Of a DNA stretch of 64,000 nucleotides, positions 30,619-41,119 are shown piece after piece. A model generated the notes under the pieces. The model made no database searches. It saw only the letters and a list, made by a program, of their open reading frames with translations, and was not told where the DNA came from. A program made the position numbers and the translations under genes. Every line of letters begins with the position of its first letter. Position 1 is the stretch's first letter. The DNA is from Leptospira andrefontaineae. Lineage in GTDB: Bacteria; Spirochaetota; Leptospiria; Leptospirales; Leptospiraceae. Where the stretch lies: contig NZ_RQEY01000018.1 in NCBI RefSeq assembly GCF_004770105.1, forward strand, positions 186,001-250,000, in the 5' to 3' direction.

Positions 30619-30648
30619 CTCATGATCTCAGTTTCAAGGAGGAAACAA

Positions 30649-31494
<846 letters not shown>

Positions 31495-31510
31495 TTAGGA
31501 CTTTCCGGCA

Positions 31511-31545
31511 GCGGGGGCAGTGATGCTCCCGCACCGGGAACTTTT
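31511..31545 (+). terminator. hairpin after the first flaB
   Basis: GCGGGGGCA (31511-31519) pairs with TGCTCCCGC (31524-31532) around a GTGA tetraloop (9 bp, one G-T). A short CTTTTCT follows about 9 nt later, so it may terminate or stabilise the 3' end. Confidence 0.5.
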
Positions 31546-31708
31546 CTGTAGAACTCCGAAGCCGCGCATGCGGCTATCGTTGTCTACGGACCCCTAATGA
31601 AAAGGTACAGGAAAAACGTCGGGTCTAGTCTTCTTCTTTCCCCAATTTTTTTCCGGTTCCTTTTCCAAGGAGGAATTCCGAAGAAACCGAACCGGGTTAG
31701 TAATAACC

Positions 31709-31735
31709 TAAAGCTTATTGTACTTTTGCAAGATC
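31709..31735 (+). promoter_or_regulatory. possible sigma28-type promoter for the second flaB
   Basis: TAAAGCTT (31709-31716) matches the -35 of flagellar sigma28 promoters (TAAAGTTT). An 11-nt spacer precedes GCAAGATC (31728-31735), a weak match to the -10 GCCGATAA. The -35 and spacing fit; the -10 is poor. Confidence 0.3.
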
Positions 31736-31796
31736 GCTGACGTTAGTTAGCCTTATTGCGGTTGATTGAAAATATCCTAGATCTCCTCGGGGGAAA

Positions 31797-31896
31797 ATGA
31801 CCTGTCGGGTGGTCCGACCGGGTCCATCCCGGAGCACCGGACAGGTCATGTCCGATCGGAGGATAGGGAGATCCTCCGGAAACTCTCTACAAGGAG
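31797..31896 (+). promoter_or_regulatory. highly structured 5' leader of the second flaB
   Basis: A 20-bp stem with two mismatches spans 31797-31849: ATGACCTGTC pairs with GACAGGTCAT, and GGTG..TCCG with CGGA..CACC. It is followed by a perfect palindrome TCCGATCGGA (31851-31860) that overlaps a second stem CGGAGGAT/ATCCTCCG (31857-31878). The SD AAGGAG is at 31891-31896. The overlap between palindrome and second stem allows two alternative folds just before the ribosome-binding site. No known riboswitch class is recognised. Confidence 0.6.
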
Positions 31897-31902
31897 TGTA
31901 GG

Positions 31903-32751
<849 letters not shown>

Positions 32752-32766
32752 TTTTCGGGAACAGGC

Positions 32767-32798
32767 GCCACCGGATGGAAACTCCGGTGGCTTTTTTT
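32767..32798. terminator. strong intrinsic terminator after the second flaB
   Basis: GCCACCGGA (32767-32775) pairs with TCCGGTGGC (32783-32791) with a 7-nt loop and is followed by seven T. It also sits at the 3' end of the convergent acyltransferase gene. Confidence 0.9.
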
Positions 32799-34812
32799 AT
32801 TTTGGATCGTAATACTTTCCTATCCAGTAAGATCCTTTTTCATTTAAGTGATTTGTATCTTTAAAAAGAACTTGGCCGTCTTTATATGCCCAACACCAAT
32901 TGTCATCACAAAGATTTCTCCAAGATTCCCAGATTTTCACTTTTCCTTTCGGAAAATTATCTTTGATTTCATTAATAATTTTATGATATTCTGCACTTCT
33001 TTCTTGAAAATCATATCGAGGGACAGCGCATAATTTTTTATTTTTGCTTCTTGAAATTTTATACGGCCTCGTATTTTCGCATGACTTCGCATGAAAACCT
33101 AATTCAGGAGTATCGGAAATGATTATTACTTCCTTCCCGGCATCGATTAGCATTTTTACTGCATTTAAGAAAGCGGTCTTGTAAATGATCCTTCGATCGG
33201 TAATATTTGGGTCTGGAGTAAAGATAAGTTTAAAGTCAATATGTGATTCTATTTCCCCAAAACCTTTTCCGGTTAAATAGATCGGTCCTCTGCCGCTTAA
33301 TAAAACTTTTTTAATGGAAGGATTTTTGCTTATATAGTCCAAGATCTCTTTAGTATTGCTGCAATCACCAACATAACTCTTCGGAACTCCTAGAAGCATC
33401 GGGCATCCGATAATTCCAAGGTTTAAAAGGTTTTCTCCGGTATGAAGTTTAAAATATTCCGAAAGGCCATAGAAAAAATGAAATGAGTGACTATCACCGA
33501 TCAACGCGACGGTAGGGACTGGACCTGAAGAATTTCTACTACAATATGTAATTCCCGAACCGAGAGACTTTTTGAATTCATTAACACAATCGCCTTGCGT
33601 AGATTGCCAATTTAGATATTCTATAGGAATTTCTTCAGGAGGAGAAACTCCACGAAATTTCCACCCTTTATTAGAGTGAATACTCTGACCGATTACACCA
33701 AGTCCGATTAAAAACGTAATTAGGAAGACCGTGACAGATTTTCCCGGTCGGAATCTTATTTGTTTTTCTAGGAAAAGGTAAGTGGCGATAGAAAAAATAA
33801 TCGAAAGCAGAACTGCGGAAATTCTAATCCAAAGCTCTGGCTTTCCTGATTCTAATATATTAGAAAAAGACAAAAGAGGCCAATGCCAAAGGTATAATGG
33901 ATAACTAATCGTTCCAATTGCGACAGCTATTTTATTCGAAAGGATTTTCTTATTGAACCAAGCTCCTTCTCCTGCTGAAATAATAAGAAAAGCTCCGGCA
34001 ACCGGTATTAAGGCGAGAAAACCAGGAAATTGGTTACTTTTAGGGATAAATAAAGTTCCAAGTAAAATTAAAAAAATGCCTATTAAAGATTGAAAATTGG
34101 AAATGAAATTTTTAATTGAAGTGTTATTTGTAAACTGTTCATACCAATCTGTTTTGTAGAGATGTAACCAGGCTAGAATGGCACCGGCTATAAGTTCCCA
34201 AGCTCTTGTAGTTGGAAGATAAAATGCGTAAATTGGATCATGTAAATGAACTTGAATACTCCAAAGGAAGGATAATGAGAAAAGAATCAATAATGATTTT
34301 AATAGATTAGCCTTTGATAAAAACTTTGATAAATTGAAGATAATTAAAGGCCAAAAAATATAGAACTGCTCTTCGATAGCTAACGACCACAAATGTAAGA
34401 GTGGCTTTTGTTCTGCCAGTGGATTAAAGTAATCTGTCACATCCTTTAGATATGCAAAATTGGAATAAAATAGGACACCTGCAACTGCTTGTCTTCCTAG
34501 ATTCTGGTATTCGTCAGAAAACAACAAAACATATCCGACTATTAGAACACAAAGGATTAAAGCGCATAAAGCGGGAAATATTCTGCGTATTCTGCGATTA
34601 TAAAAATCTATGAAACTAAATCTTGAGTTATCAATACCTAAAAATATAATCTTCGAAATCAAGTATCCGGATATAACGAAGAAAACATCTACTCCGATGA
34701 ATCCACCTTTTAATAGTTCCGGAAAACCGTGAAAAATGACAACTGCTGAAACTGCAATTGCCCTCAGCCCGTCGATATCGGCCCGATAGTTAGTTGATTG
34801 GGTTTGGTGCAT
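32797..34812 (-). CDS. OafA-type membrane O-acyltransferase with C-terminal SGNH domain
   Basis: The product is 671 aa from ATG 34812; an upstream GTG at 34878 is possible. The N-terminal half is an acyltransferase-3 domain: YRADIDGLRAIAVSAVVIFH, GGFIGVDVFFVISGYLI and RRIRRIFPAL, with about ten membrane spans and the LHLWSLAIEEQFY signature. The C-terminal half is a periplasmic SGNH esterase-like domain with the Ser-motif LIGDSHSFHF and the late Asp/His motif DTNHLN. Such fused proteins O-acetylate surface polysaccharides, so LPS O-antigen is the likely target. It is visibly more AT-rich than its neighbours and lies between the flaB pair and a copied flagellin fragment, suggesting acquisition or rearrangement. 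Confidence 0.9.
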   Translation of the reverse strand: MHQTQSTNYRADIDGLRAIAVSAVVIFHGFPELLKGGFIGVDVFFVISGYLISKIIFLGIDNSRFSFIDFYNRRIRRIFPALCALILCVLIVGYVLLFSDEYQNLGRQAVAGVLFYSNFAYLKDVTDYFNPLAEQKPLLHLWSLAIEEQFYIFWPLIIFNLSKFLSKANLLKSLLILFSLSFLWSIQVHLHDPIYAFYLPTTRAWELIAGAILAWLHLYKTDWYEQFTNNTSIKNFISNFQSLIGIFLILLGTLFIPKSNQFPGFLALIPVAGAFLIISAGEGAWFNKKILSNKIAVAIGTISYPLYLWHWPLLSFSNILESGKPELWIRISAVLLSIIFSIATYLFLEKQIRFRPGKSVTVFLITFLIGLGVIGQSIHSNKGWKFRGVSPPEEIPIEYLNWQSTQGDCVNEFKKSLGSGITYCSRNSSGPVPTVALIGDSHSFHFFYGLSEYFKLHTGENLLNLGIIGCPMLLGVPKSYVGDCSNTKEILDYISKNPSIKKVLLSGRGPIYLTGKGFGEIESHIDFKLIFTPDPNITDRRIIYKTAFLNAVKMLIDAGKEVIIISDTPELGFHAKSCENTRPYKISRSKNKKLCAVPRYDFQERSAEYHKIINEIKDNFPKGKVKIWESWRNLCDDNWCWAYKDGQVLFKDTNHLNEKGSYWIGKYYDPK

Positions 34813-34964
34813 TAAAAGAAAAAATTGAATATTTTGGGAACTTTTTGGGAAGTTAATGGCAGTATAAAATTGGCACACTAGCTTCCGTCAAGTGAAAACA
34901 ACCTAAATTTTTTAGACTAGTTTTACCCTCCTGAGATCTGAAATACTAAACAACTGATGCCGGT

Positions 34965-34995
34965 AATACTTGTGCAGAGTGGTACGGCGAGTTAG
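34965..34995 (+). pseudogene. orphan fragment of a flagellin 3' end
   Basis: AATACTTGTGCAGAGTGGTA and the following CGGCGA match 32670-32695 in the second flaB with one substitution. GTTAG then continues the match after a 1-nt deletion. The fragment has no surrounding flagellin frame. It lies on the far side of the acyltransferase gene in the same orientation as flaB, so it looks like a relic of a duplication or recombination event. Confidence 0.7.
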
Positions 34996-35104
34996 TTTTT
35001 TTAAAGGTTTGAAGATTGGGAAATGCTTATTCTTCTAATAATTACATCGTCGAAAGCAATTTTTACTAAACATTTCCAGCTTAGAATTTTCTAAAAAAAT
35101 ATAT

Positions 35105-35136
35105 TTAAGTTTTGACTTAATTAAGTGTATACTTAA
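35105..35136. promoter_or_regulatory. tandem operator for the ArsR-family repressor
   Basis: Two abutting 16-bp inverted repeats, each TTAAGT-N4-ACTTAA, occupy 35105-35120 and 35121-35136, ending 10 nt before the ATG. The four half-sites are perfect. ArsR-type dimers bind such sequences; the place fits autorepression of the arsR-SRPBCC operon. Confidence 0.8.
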
Positions 35137-35146
35137 ATGTTTGGTC

Positions 35147-35467
35147 ATGCAGGCTTTAGATGCGATTGCGGATCCAACCAGACGCAAAATTTTAGAACTA
35201 CTATTCGAAGGTGAAATGGGAGCAGGAGAAATCGCAGGACATTTTGATATAAGTGCCGCTGCTATCTCCCAACATCTTAAGGTTTTGAAAGAATGTAATC
35301 TGATCCAAGTAAGAGTGGATGGGCAAAGAAGGATCCACTCTTTGGACTATAAAGGTTGGAAAGAGATCCAAGACTGGATTGATAGAGCAAAAACTTTCTG
35401 GGAAGGAAGACTGGATCTTCTGGAAAAGGAATTGAAAGCCAATAAAATGAGAAAGGGGAGAAGGTAG
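35147..35467 (+). CDS. ArsR-family transcriptional regulator
   Basis: This 106-aa winged-helix protein has the ArsR core: ALDAIADPTRRKILELL (3-19), the recognition-helix region ISAAAISQHLKVLKE (about 38-52) and a beta-wing VRVDGQRRIHSL. The metal-binding ELCVCDL motif is missing, so it is probably not a metal sensor. It belongs to the group paired with an SRPBCC (AHSA1-like) gene, which overlaps here by coupling. I start at ATG 35147; a TTG two codons earlier is possible. The tandem operator directly upstream suggests autorepression. Confidence 0.9.
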   Translation: MQALDAIADPTRRKILELLFEGEMGAGEIAGHFDISAAAISQHLKVLKECNLIQVRVDGQRRIHSLDYKGWKEIQDWIDRAKTFWEGRLDLLEKELKANKMRKGRR

Positions 35468-35469
35468 TG

Positions 35470-36015
35470 ATGAAAGATCTATCTGTAAACAAAACGTATG
35501 GGACCTTTACTTCGGAGGCGGAAGTTCGTTTCCAAAGATTATTACCCGGACCAATCGAAACTGTTTGGGAATATCTAACTGATTCTGAAAAGCGTGGCAC
35601 CTGGCTTGCTTCAGGACCTATGGAGTTAAAGGTTGGAGGAAAAGTAGAATTAAACTTTTTACATTCTTCTCTTTCTGATGAAAAAACTTATCCGGACAGA
35701 TTTAAGGCAATGGAAAACGGTATTAGTGGAGTAGAAACGATCACTGCAATCGATGCACCTCGTTTTTTGAGTTTTACTTGGCATCCTGATTCCGAAGTTA
35801 GTTTCGAATTAGAGGAGAAAGGAGAAAACGTTCTTCTCAGTATTCGACATTATAAACTGACTGATGAGTTTGGCAAACTTATGGTTTCTTCCGGCTGGCA
35901 TACTCATTTAGATATCCTAGTTTCAAAATTGTATAAGGAATCCGTTCCTAAATTCTGGAAAACATTTACCCAACATGAAGCTTATTATGGTGAAAAACTG
36001 AAAAGTGGTCGCTAA
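35470..36015 (+). CDS. SRPBCC/AHSA1-like domain protein
   Basis: The 181-aa protein has the AHSA1/START-like ligand-binding fold signature: RLLPGPIETVWEYLTDSEKRGTWLASG (about 22-48) and a late WHTHLDILVSKL helix. These helix-grip proteins bind hydrophobic ligands in a cavity; no ligand can be named. It starts 2 nt after the arsR stop (an in-frame GTG overlaps that stop) and ends before a terminator, making a two-gene operon. Confidence 0.85.
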   Translation: MKDLSVNKTYGTFTSEAEVRFQRLLPGPIETVWEYLTDSEKRGTWLASGPMELKVGGKVELNFLHSSLSDEKTYPDRFKAMENGISGVETITAIDAPRFLSFTWHPDSEVSFELEEKGENVLLSIRHYKLTDEFGKLMVSSGWHTHLDILVSKLYKESVPKFWKTFTQHEAYYGEKLKSGR

Positions 36016-36034
36016 GAAAGTAAGGACTTAAAAT

Positions 36035-36067
36035 AAAAAAGCCGACGAGTTTCTCGTCGGCTTTTTT
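36035..36067. terminator. bidirectional intrinsic terminator
   Basis: GCCGACGAG (36041-36049) pairs perfectly with CTCGTCGGC (36053-36061), flanked by an A-run and a T-run. It serves the convergent SRPBCC and LipL46-like genes. Confidence 0.95.
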
Positions 36068-36088
36068 GTTCGATTGGTAGAAAACCGA

Positions 36089-37336
36089 TTATTTATTCGG
36101 AGTAAACTCCAAAGTAACCACACCTCTTGCAGCAGACTTAACATTCATTTTCTTAGTAGCTAAGAAAGTAAATCCTCTGTCTTTTTTATAGACTAATTCG
36201 TCCATAAAGAGTGCGTCTTTTCCAGGGTAGGTAACTTCCCACTCGGAACCGCTTACATTGCTAGTTCTAACATTGATGTCTTTTGCAGCAGTTAATTCTG
36301 CCAGATCATCTTTGAACTTAGTGGACTCATCAGCATCCAAACCAGTAAACTTAAGAATGATCGTATTGTTCTCGGTGAGATTGAACCATTCTTCTTTCAG
36401 TTGTTTGTTTACTTTTTTGGTTACGTCTTCTGCCCAACCAGCAAGTGCTTTCTCTCTGGAAACTTTTTGAGTGATATCTGCTCCGCGAGCGTCTCCGTTC
36501 CCAGAAGCCACAACTTTACCGTCTCCCCAAAGTAGGATCACTTTATAAGGGCCAGTTGCTGCAGTATTGAATAAAGGTCTATCCAATTGTTTTCCACCGA
36601 TTGCTGTTACAGGTGCTTGGTCTTCCGTTTCTACCGAACCAACTACCAGAACTTCCGCTCCGGAAGATTGAGCTTGGATTAAGATCGCAGCTCCGGCATC
36701 CAAAGAGTTTACCGCATCAGCATTCAAACCGGAAGGTTTAACTGTTTTAGAAGCAGTTCCTGGATCTACGATCTTGTTTCCTGCTTTTTTAAGTCCTTTG
36801 ATGATCTCAGCTTCTGCAATATTACCATTGCTTAAAGGAGCAACTGGAGCTCCTCCAACTTTAGAAGGAACTAAAACTACGATTCTTGGATTTCCTACGT
36901 CAGCAAGTAAACCTTCTACAGCAGTGGAAAGTTTAGATTCTTCGATAGTACAACGAACAGTAAGTTTTAAGATTGGTTGGGTATCTATCTTACCTTGGTC
37001 TTCCGCAACGATATCGTATGATTTTACGAATGCATCCGTTTTGGAAAGTAGACTAGAGCCTAAACTTTCTCCATCGGAAGCTTGGCTTTTGTTGGAAATT
37101 TCTTCACCAACTACTTTACGTACCGCATTAACTTTTGCGTCTTTGATCGCTCTTTGTTTTGCGTTCGCTATATCTCCGTTGTAAATCGGAGCTTCTCCGA
37201 TCACGGTGATCGTATTTCCTTCTCTAGTGAATTCTTCTTTTTTCTTGCGTCGGGATCCGTCACCCGTTGCGCATGCAAAAGCGAAACCTAAAATCAGTGT
37301 GAGAGCGGTAATCCGCAGGATGGGCAGCTTTGCCAT
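36089..37336 (-). CDS. lipL46: surface/outer-membrane lipoprotein, probable LipL46
   Basis: The 415-aa precursor has a lipoprotein signal ending AFAC (Cys22). Residues about 38-130 resemble a FlgT N-terminal/LPP20-like domain: the pattern [31 protein letters not shown] is split here only for description, followed by a YDIVAEDQ strand. The calculated mature size of about 44 kDa and the position a few genes from the flaB pair match LipL46 of L. interrogans, a surface-exposed lipoprotein expressed during infection. The name comes from size and synteny, not a sequence search. It is monocistronic, with its own terminator, and divergent from the NamZ-like gene. Confidence 0.6.
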   Translation of the reverse strand: MAKLPILRITALTLILGFAFACATGDGSRRKKKEEFTREGNTITVIGEAPIYNGDIANAKQRAIKDAKVNAVRKVVGEEISNKSQASDGESLGSSLLSKTDAFVKSYDIVAEDQGKIDTQPILKLTVRCTIEESKLSTAVEGLLADVGNPRIVVLVPSKVGGAPVAPLSNGNIAEAEIIKGLKKAGNKIVDPGTASKTVKPSGLNADAVNSLDAGAAILIQAQSSGAEVLVVGSVETEDQAPVTAIGGKQLDRPLFNTAATGPYKVILLWGDGKVVASGNGDARGADITQKVSREKALAGWAEDVTKKVNKQLKEEWFNLTENNTIILKFTGLDADESTKFKDDLAELTAAKDINVRTSNVSGSEWEVTYPGKDALFMDELVYKKDRGFTFLATKKMNVKSAARGVVTLEFTPNK

Positions 37337-37402
37337 ATCGCTTCCTTTTTCTCCTTGATGTATTGAATTCTGTCTATTTACTGAACAAATAAGGTATCTT
37401 AC

Positions 37403-38662
37403 ATGCGGTTCAAAGAAAGAAACAAAAAAATCCTAACTTTACTCATTTTTTTTCTGACAATTTCCTCAGGCTCCTGTGTAGAAGCGTCATCCAGAAGTCA
37501 TATTTCTAAATCTAAAATTATTCCAGCCGAAGTTTCCTTTTACGAGCAAGTGCTTCCAAGTCTTGCCGGCAAATCCGTTGTGCTCGTTACAAATCCTTCC
37601 GGCATAGGAAGACATCCTGAGAAGATCTTAAAAGAATTTAAGGATAAAAAAGTTAAGATCAAACATTTGATCGGACTTGAACATGGATTTTTAGGATTGG
37701 AAGAAGACTTCAGCAAGTCTCCAGTCACAATGGATGAAACTTTTCAGCTTCCTATCTATCATATTTATAAGGTTAAAAACTCGGAGATCCCTGCAATCTT
37801 GAAAGGTGCGGATGCGGTAGTGTTCGACGTAGTCGATATGGGAATGCGTTGTTATACATACTTAAGCGTTCTTAAACGTTTGATGGATAATTTGCCGGAT
37901 CCAAACACTAAATTTATTCTTTTGGATCATCCAAACCCTGCGTTATATTTAGGTGCAAGGGGAGAAGGTATACAGAAGAAGTTCTTAAACTTTGCTGGAG
38001 AATTTCCTTCTCTATTTTTCACAGGTATGACTCTGGGCGAAGCTGCCGCGTTCTATAACGGAGAATATTTGGGCGGAAAAGTGAAACTGGATATTATTTC
38101 GCCCGAAAATCTAAAAAGAGGATTTGATTGGGAGAGAGAAGGGATCCCTTGGTCGACACCTTCTCCGAATCTTCCTATGTTGGATTCCGCAAAAAATTAT
38201 CTAGGTTTAGTATTATTAGAAGGAGTGAATGTTTCTGTCGGAAGAGGAACTCAGGCTCCATTCGTATATTTTGGCGCACCTTGGATGAATGAACCTGAAG
38301 AGATTATCTCTGAATTGAACGAAGACAGCAAAGGTGATTATTATTACCAAAGTGTATTTTTTAAACCGGTTTTCGGGCCATTTAAAGGAGAGATCTGTAG
38401 AGGTCTTCGTTTAACAGTTGTAAATCGTAAATACGATCCGATTAGAATGGCATATAACCTAACTACCATTATGAAGAAGAAATATAAAGATTTCAAATGG
38501 AGACAATATGCGGACGGATCTCATAATATTGACTTCCTTTGGGGGACCGAAAAATTCAGAGAGTCTGTGGATGCAGGCCTTACATACGAACAATTTAGGG
38601 CTTCTTATGCAGATTCTGAATCTTCTACGAATAAGCTGATCCAGAAATATCTGATCTACTAA
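37403..38662 (+). CDS. DUF1343 (NamZ-like) exo-beta-N-acetylmuramidase lipoprotein
   Basis: Characterised DUF1343 proteins (NamZ) remove terminal MurNAc from peptidoglycan fragments. The 419-aa protein follows the family pattern: [11 protein letters not shown] (59-69), [67 protein letters not shown] and FGAPWM. The lipobox is SGSC (Cys25), so it is probably anchored facing the periplasm. One difference is DMG where the family usually has DQG/DIG at the FDxQDxG motif. It may recycle or remodel cell wall. It is followed by three more exported or membrane-associated genes. Confidence 0.85.
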   Translation: MRFKERNKKILTLLIFFLTISSGSCVEASSRSHISKSKIIPAEVSFYEQVLPSLAGKSVVLVTNPSGIGRHPEKILKEFKDKKVKIKHLIGLEHGFLGLEEDFSKSPVTMDETFQLPIYHIYKVKNSEIPAILKGADAVVFDVVDMGMRCYTYLSVLKRLMDNLPDPNTKFILLDHPNPALYLGARGEGIQKKFLNFAGEFPSLFFTGMTLGEAAAFYNGEYLGGKVKLDIISPENLKRGFDWEREGIPWSTPSPNLPMLDSAKNYLGLVLLEGVNVSVGRGTQAPFVYFGAPWMNEPEEIISELNEDSKGDYYYQSVFFKPVFGPFKGEICRGLRLTVVNRKYDPIRMAYNLTTIMKKKYKDFKWRQYADGSHNIDFLWGTEKFRESVDAGLTYEQFRASYADSESSTNKLIQKYLIY

Positions 38663-38693
38663 TGTTTTATAGATAAATTTCGAAAGATAGAGT

Positions 38694-39296
38694 ATGAGAA
38701 ATAGATTTGTAGTTATAATATTGTTTTGTCTTTCCTTCTCCCTTTTCGCAGAAAATGAAAATGGAGAGTGGAAAGAATACGGTTTAAAGGAAGTTTTAGG
38801 CCGATTGAAATTTTATGCTTTCGCTAAGATTGCTCAAAGTGTTCGGACAGGTGCTTCCTTCGACCAAGAATTGTATGTAAAAGAAACTTCTTGTGCTCGG
38901 GATTTTCCTATATTAGAAGGAAATTTCCAATGTGCATTATTAAAAGTTTCTACTTTTGAAGAGAAGGTGGCGGAAAACTTAGGGCCTACAACTCCAAGTG
39001 CTGCATCCGTTGCTAACGGTTTGACTCCTAGTAAAACGATACCTCCGATCCCAATAAAAGCAAAATGGTATGAGGGAAGAACTCTCGCAGGTAAAGGAGT
39101 ACTTTCTATTCCGGGGAAAGAAGGCCAGAGTGATTTGAAATTATTCTATCATACGGATGGAAGATTAAGTCATTATTCTTATGAAGATAAAATAGTTGTT
39201 TTTGACTGGAAAGGCCAGGAGTTAAGCACTATTCTAACTGTAAAAGTGGATCCAAAATTGCGACCACTTGGCGGTAAGGAATATTTTTTTCCATGA
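38694..39296 (+). CDS. exported protein of unknown function
   Basis: The 200-aa precursor has a classical signal peptide (about 1-19, cleavage after LFA). The mature part has two Cys (TSCARD, NFQCALL), possibly a disulfide, a Pro/Thr/Ser-rich linker and a beta-rich C-terminus. I do not recognise it. Its stop overlaps the next gene's start by 4 nt (ATGA), and it lies 31 nt after the NamZ-like gene. Confidence 0.7.
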   Translation: MRNRFVVIILFCLSFSLFAENENGEWKEYGLKEVLGRLKFYAFAKIAQSVRTGASFDQELYVKETSCARDFPILEGNFQCALLKVSTFEEKVAENLGPTTPSAASVANGLTPSKTIPPIPIKAKWYEGRTLAGKGVLSIPGKEGQSDLKLFYHTDGRLSHYSYEDKIVVFDWKGQELSTILTVKVDPKLRPLGGKEYFFP

Positions 39297-40147
39297 AAGA
39301 ACTCTCTTCCGGTTTTTTAAGAATGATGGACCACGAAGGAATCGACCCGGTAGAATATATATGGGTAGTAGCTTCTTATCCTTCTTCCGAATCCGGAAAA
39401 CAAGAGGCACAACTAGTTCCTGCAAATTTTAAGATTGGAAGTCTCGTTGGCAAAAAAGTAAAACTGGAATTTACCGGAAAGATCCGTTGCGTGAACTGTG
39501 GAAAAGTCACGAGCAAAAGTTTCAACCAAGGAAGTTGTTTTAACTGCTTCCAAACATTAGCGGAGAATGATCTATGTATCCTTCGTCCGGAAACCTGCCA
39601 TTTTCATTTAGGAACTTGTAGGGAACCAGAATGGGGAGAAGGTTACTGCTTCCAAAAACACACAGTATATCTTGCAAACACTAGCGGATTAAAAGTGGGA
39701 ATCACAAGGGAAAAACCGGTTTCCAATCGTTGGGTGGACCAGGGAGCACAAGAAGCAATCCCACTTTTAGAAGTTACTTCCAGAAGAGATGCAGGTCTCA
39801 TCGAAAAACAATTTACCACCGTTATAGATGATAAAACTAAATGGCAGAAGATGGTAACGGAAGATTCAGTTCCATTCGATCTAATCTCCAAAAAGAAAGA
39901 ACTTCTTGAAGTTCTGGATTCTTGGGATTTAGGAGTTCCTTACACTGAATCCAATGAGCAGAATATTACAAAATTAAGTTATCCTATTTCGGAATATCCT
40001 AAAAAATCTAAATCTTTCTCCCCAGATAAGGAGAAGGAAATAGATTCTAAATTACTCGGTATCAAAGGACAGTATCTTTTGTTCGAGGATGTTGTTATTA
40101 ATATCCGCGCCTATGGCGGATACGAAATACGTTTGTATTCGGAGTGA
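39293..40147 (+). CDS. DUF2797 zinc-ribbon protein
   Basis: The 284-aa protein has a rubredoxin-like zinc ribbon ([12 protein letters not shown], then CFNCFQTL), followed by [24 protein letters not shown] and [15 protein letters not shown], the hallmarks of DUF2797. The [10 protein letters not shown] segment that follows is also conserved. The role of this family is unknown; the GIY-YIG-like VGIT strand has been noted in relatives but no activity is established. No signal peptide, so cytosolic, in contrast with its exported neighbours. Overlaps 4 nt with genes on both sides. Confidence 0.85.
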   Translation: MKELSSGFLRMMDHEGIDPVEYIWVVASYPSSESGKQEAQLVPANFKIGSLVGKKVKLEFTGKIRCVNCGKVTSKSFNQGSCFNCFQTLAENDLCILRPETCHFHLGTCREPEWGEGYCFQKHTVYLANTSGLKVGITREKPVSNRWVDQGAQEAIPLLEVTSRRDAGLIEKQFTTVIDDKTKWQKMVTEDSVPFDLISKKKELLEVLDSWDLGVPYTESNEQNITKLSYPISEYPKKSKSFSPDKEKEIDSKLLGIKGQYLLFEDVVINIRAYGGYEIRLYSE

Positions 40148-41019
40148 GTTATCCTGTGAGTAAAAAATCTATTCGTAAATATTTCCTGGTCCTATTTTTA
40201 CTTTTTTCCCTCCAAGGTTGCGGTTGGATGGTAGATCTTGTTTTTCCTTTAGATGTTGACCGATTTTTAGGAGAACAATTTTATAAGGCTGCTGTAACAG
40301 GCGAAGCTCACGGCGAAATTTATAAAGACAAGGCCTTAGAAAAATATCTGCAATCGATAGTCGATCGTATCTTAAAATCCAAATCTATCCAATACAAGGA
40401 CGAATTCAAATATAAGGTAACCATAATAGATGATGATAAGGTAATCAATGCTATTTGCGCACCAGGTGGTTATATATTCGTATATACTGGTCTTCTTCAT
40501 TTTGTAAAAAATGAAGCTACTCTTGCGGGTATTCTTTCTCATGAAATTGCACATGCGGAAAGAAGGCATTCTACCAAGCAATTATCCACGAATCTTACCT
40601 TATATTTTGGATTATACTTTGTACTTTCTTACGTACTTGGTCCTGATTTAGCACAACATGCGGCAGACATAGCAGGTCTTTCTACAAATCTATTAGGTCT
40701 CGCAAATAGTCGCTCTATGGAAGAAGAAGCAGACGAATTCGGATTTGATTATATGAGATCCACTCCCTATTATCCGGGGGCAATCGCCGACTTTTTCAAA
40801 GATATCCAAAAAGAGAAGAAGGTAAATCCTGAGTTAAAAGGTACAGATATTCCTTTGGAGAAATATTTGAGCACTCACCCTCTGGACGAGGATAGAATTT
40901 CTGCAAACGAAAAAAGACTGAAAGATGCTAAGATCGGCGCTCCGAATGCAAAGTCCTATTTTAAAGAAAGATATCGCAGTAATATAGAAAGATCTTTAGG
41001 AAGCCAAGAAGAAGACTGA
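40144..41019 (+). CDS. M48-family zinc metalloprotease lipoprotein
   Basis: The 291-aa precursor has a lipobox LQGC (Cys26) and a peptidase M48 domain: zinc motif HEIAH (His133, Glu134, His137), third ligand Glu in [13 protein letters not shown], and the THPLDEDRI segment typical of the family's end. It is related to BepA, LoiP and YcaL, periplasmic proteases that check outer-membrane proteins. The start is GTG 40144, overlapping the DUF2797 stop (GTGA). Confidence 0.92.
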   Translation: MSYPVSKKSIRKYFLVLFLLFSLQGCGWMVDLVFPLDVDRFLGEQFYKAAVTGEAHGEIYKDKALEKYLQSIVDRILKSKSIQYKDEFKYKVTIIDDDKVINAICAPGGYIFVYTGLLHFVKNEATLAGILSHEIAHAERRHSTKQLSTNLTLYFGLYFVLSYVLGPDLAQHAADIAGLSTNLLGLANSRSMEEEADEFGFDYMRSTPYYPGAIADFFKDIQKEKKVNPELKGTDIPLEKYLSTHPLDEDRISANEKRLKDAKIGAPNAKSYFKERYRSNIERSLGSQEED

Positions 41020-41119
41020 TTCTTCATCTGATAATCCTTCCAACCGGGTGAGATTCTGCCGGTAAAATATAGAAAGAAAGATTGACTGATTTCGATTCCA
41101 TTCGGATAACTTTCGCGTT

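Larger units (their letters stand above)
30117..30648. other. 532-nt spacer upstream of the first flagellin gene
   Basis: It holds an inverted-repeat element (30139-30274), an A/T-rich stretch with repeated CTAAAAAT/TTAAAAA words (about 30400-30460), a CCGAT-containing segment at 30486-30492 that vaguely recalls a sigma28 -10 (without a proper -35), and a GC-rich hairpin at 30601-30618. There is no ORF of note. The flaB promoter must lie here. Confidence 0.6.

Noticed and set aside
32797..35146. Acyltransferase region as a transposon or genomic island
   Set aside because: No transposase, terminal inverted repeats or clear target duplication. The flagellin fragment at one side points to homologous recombination instead.
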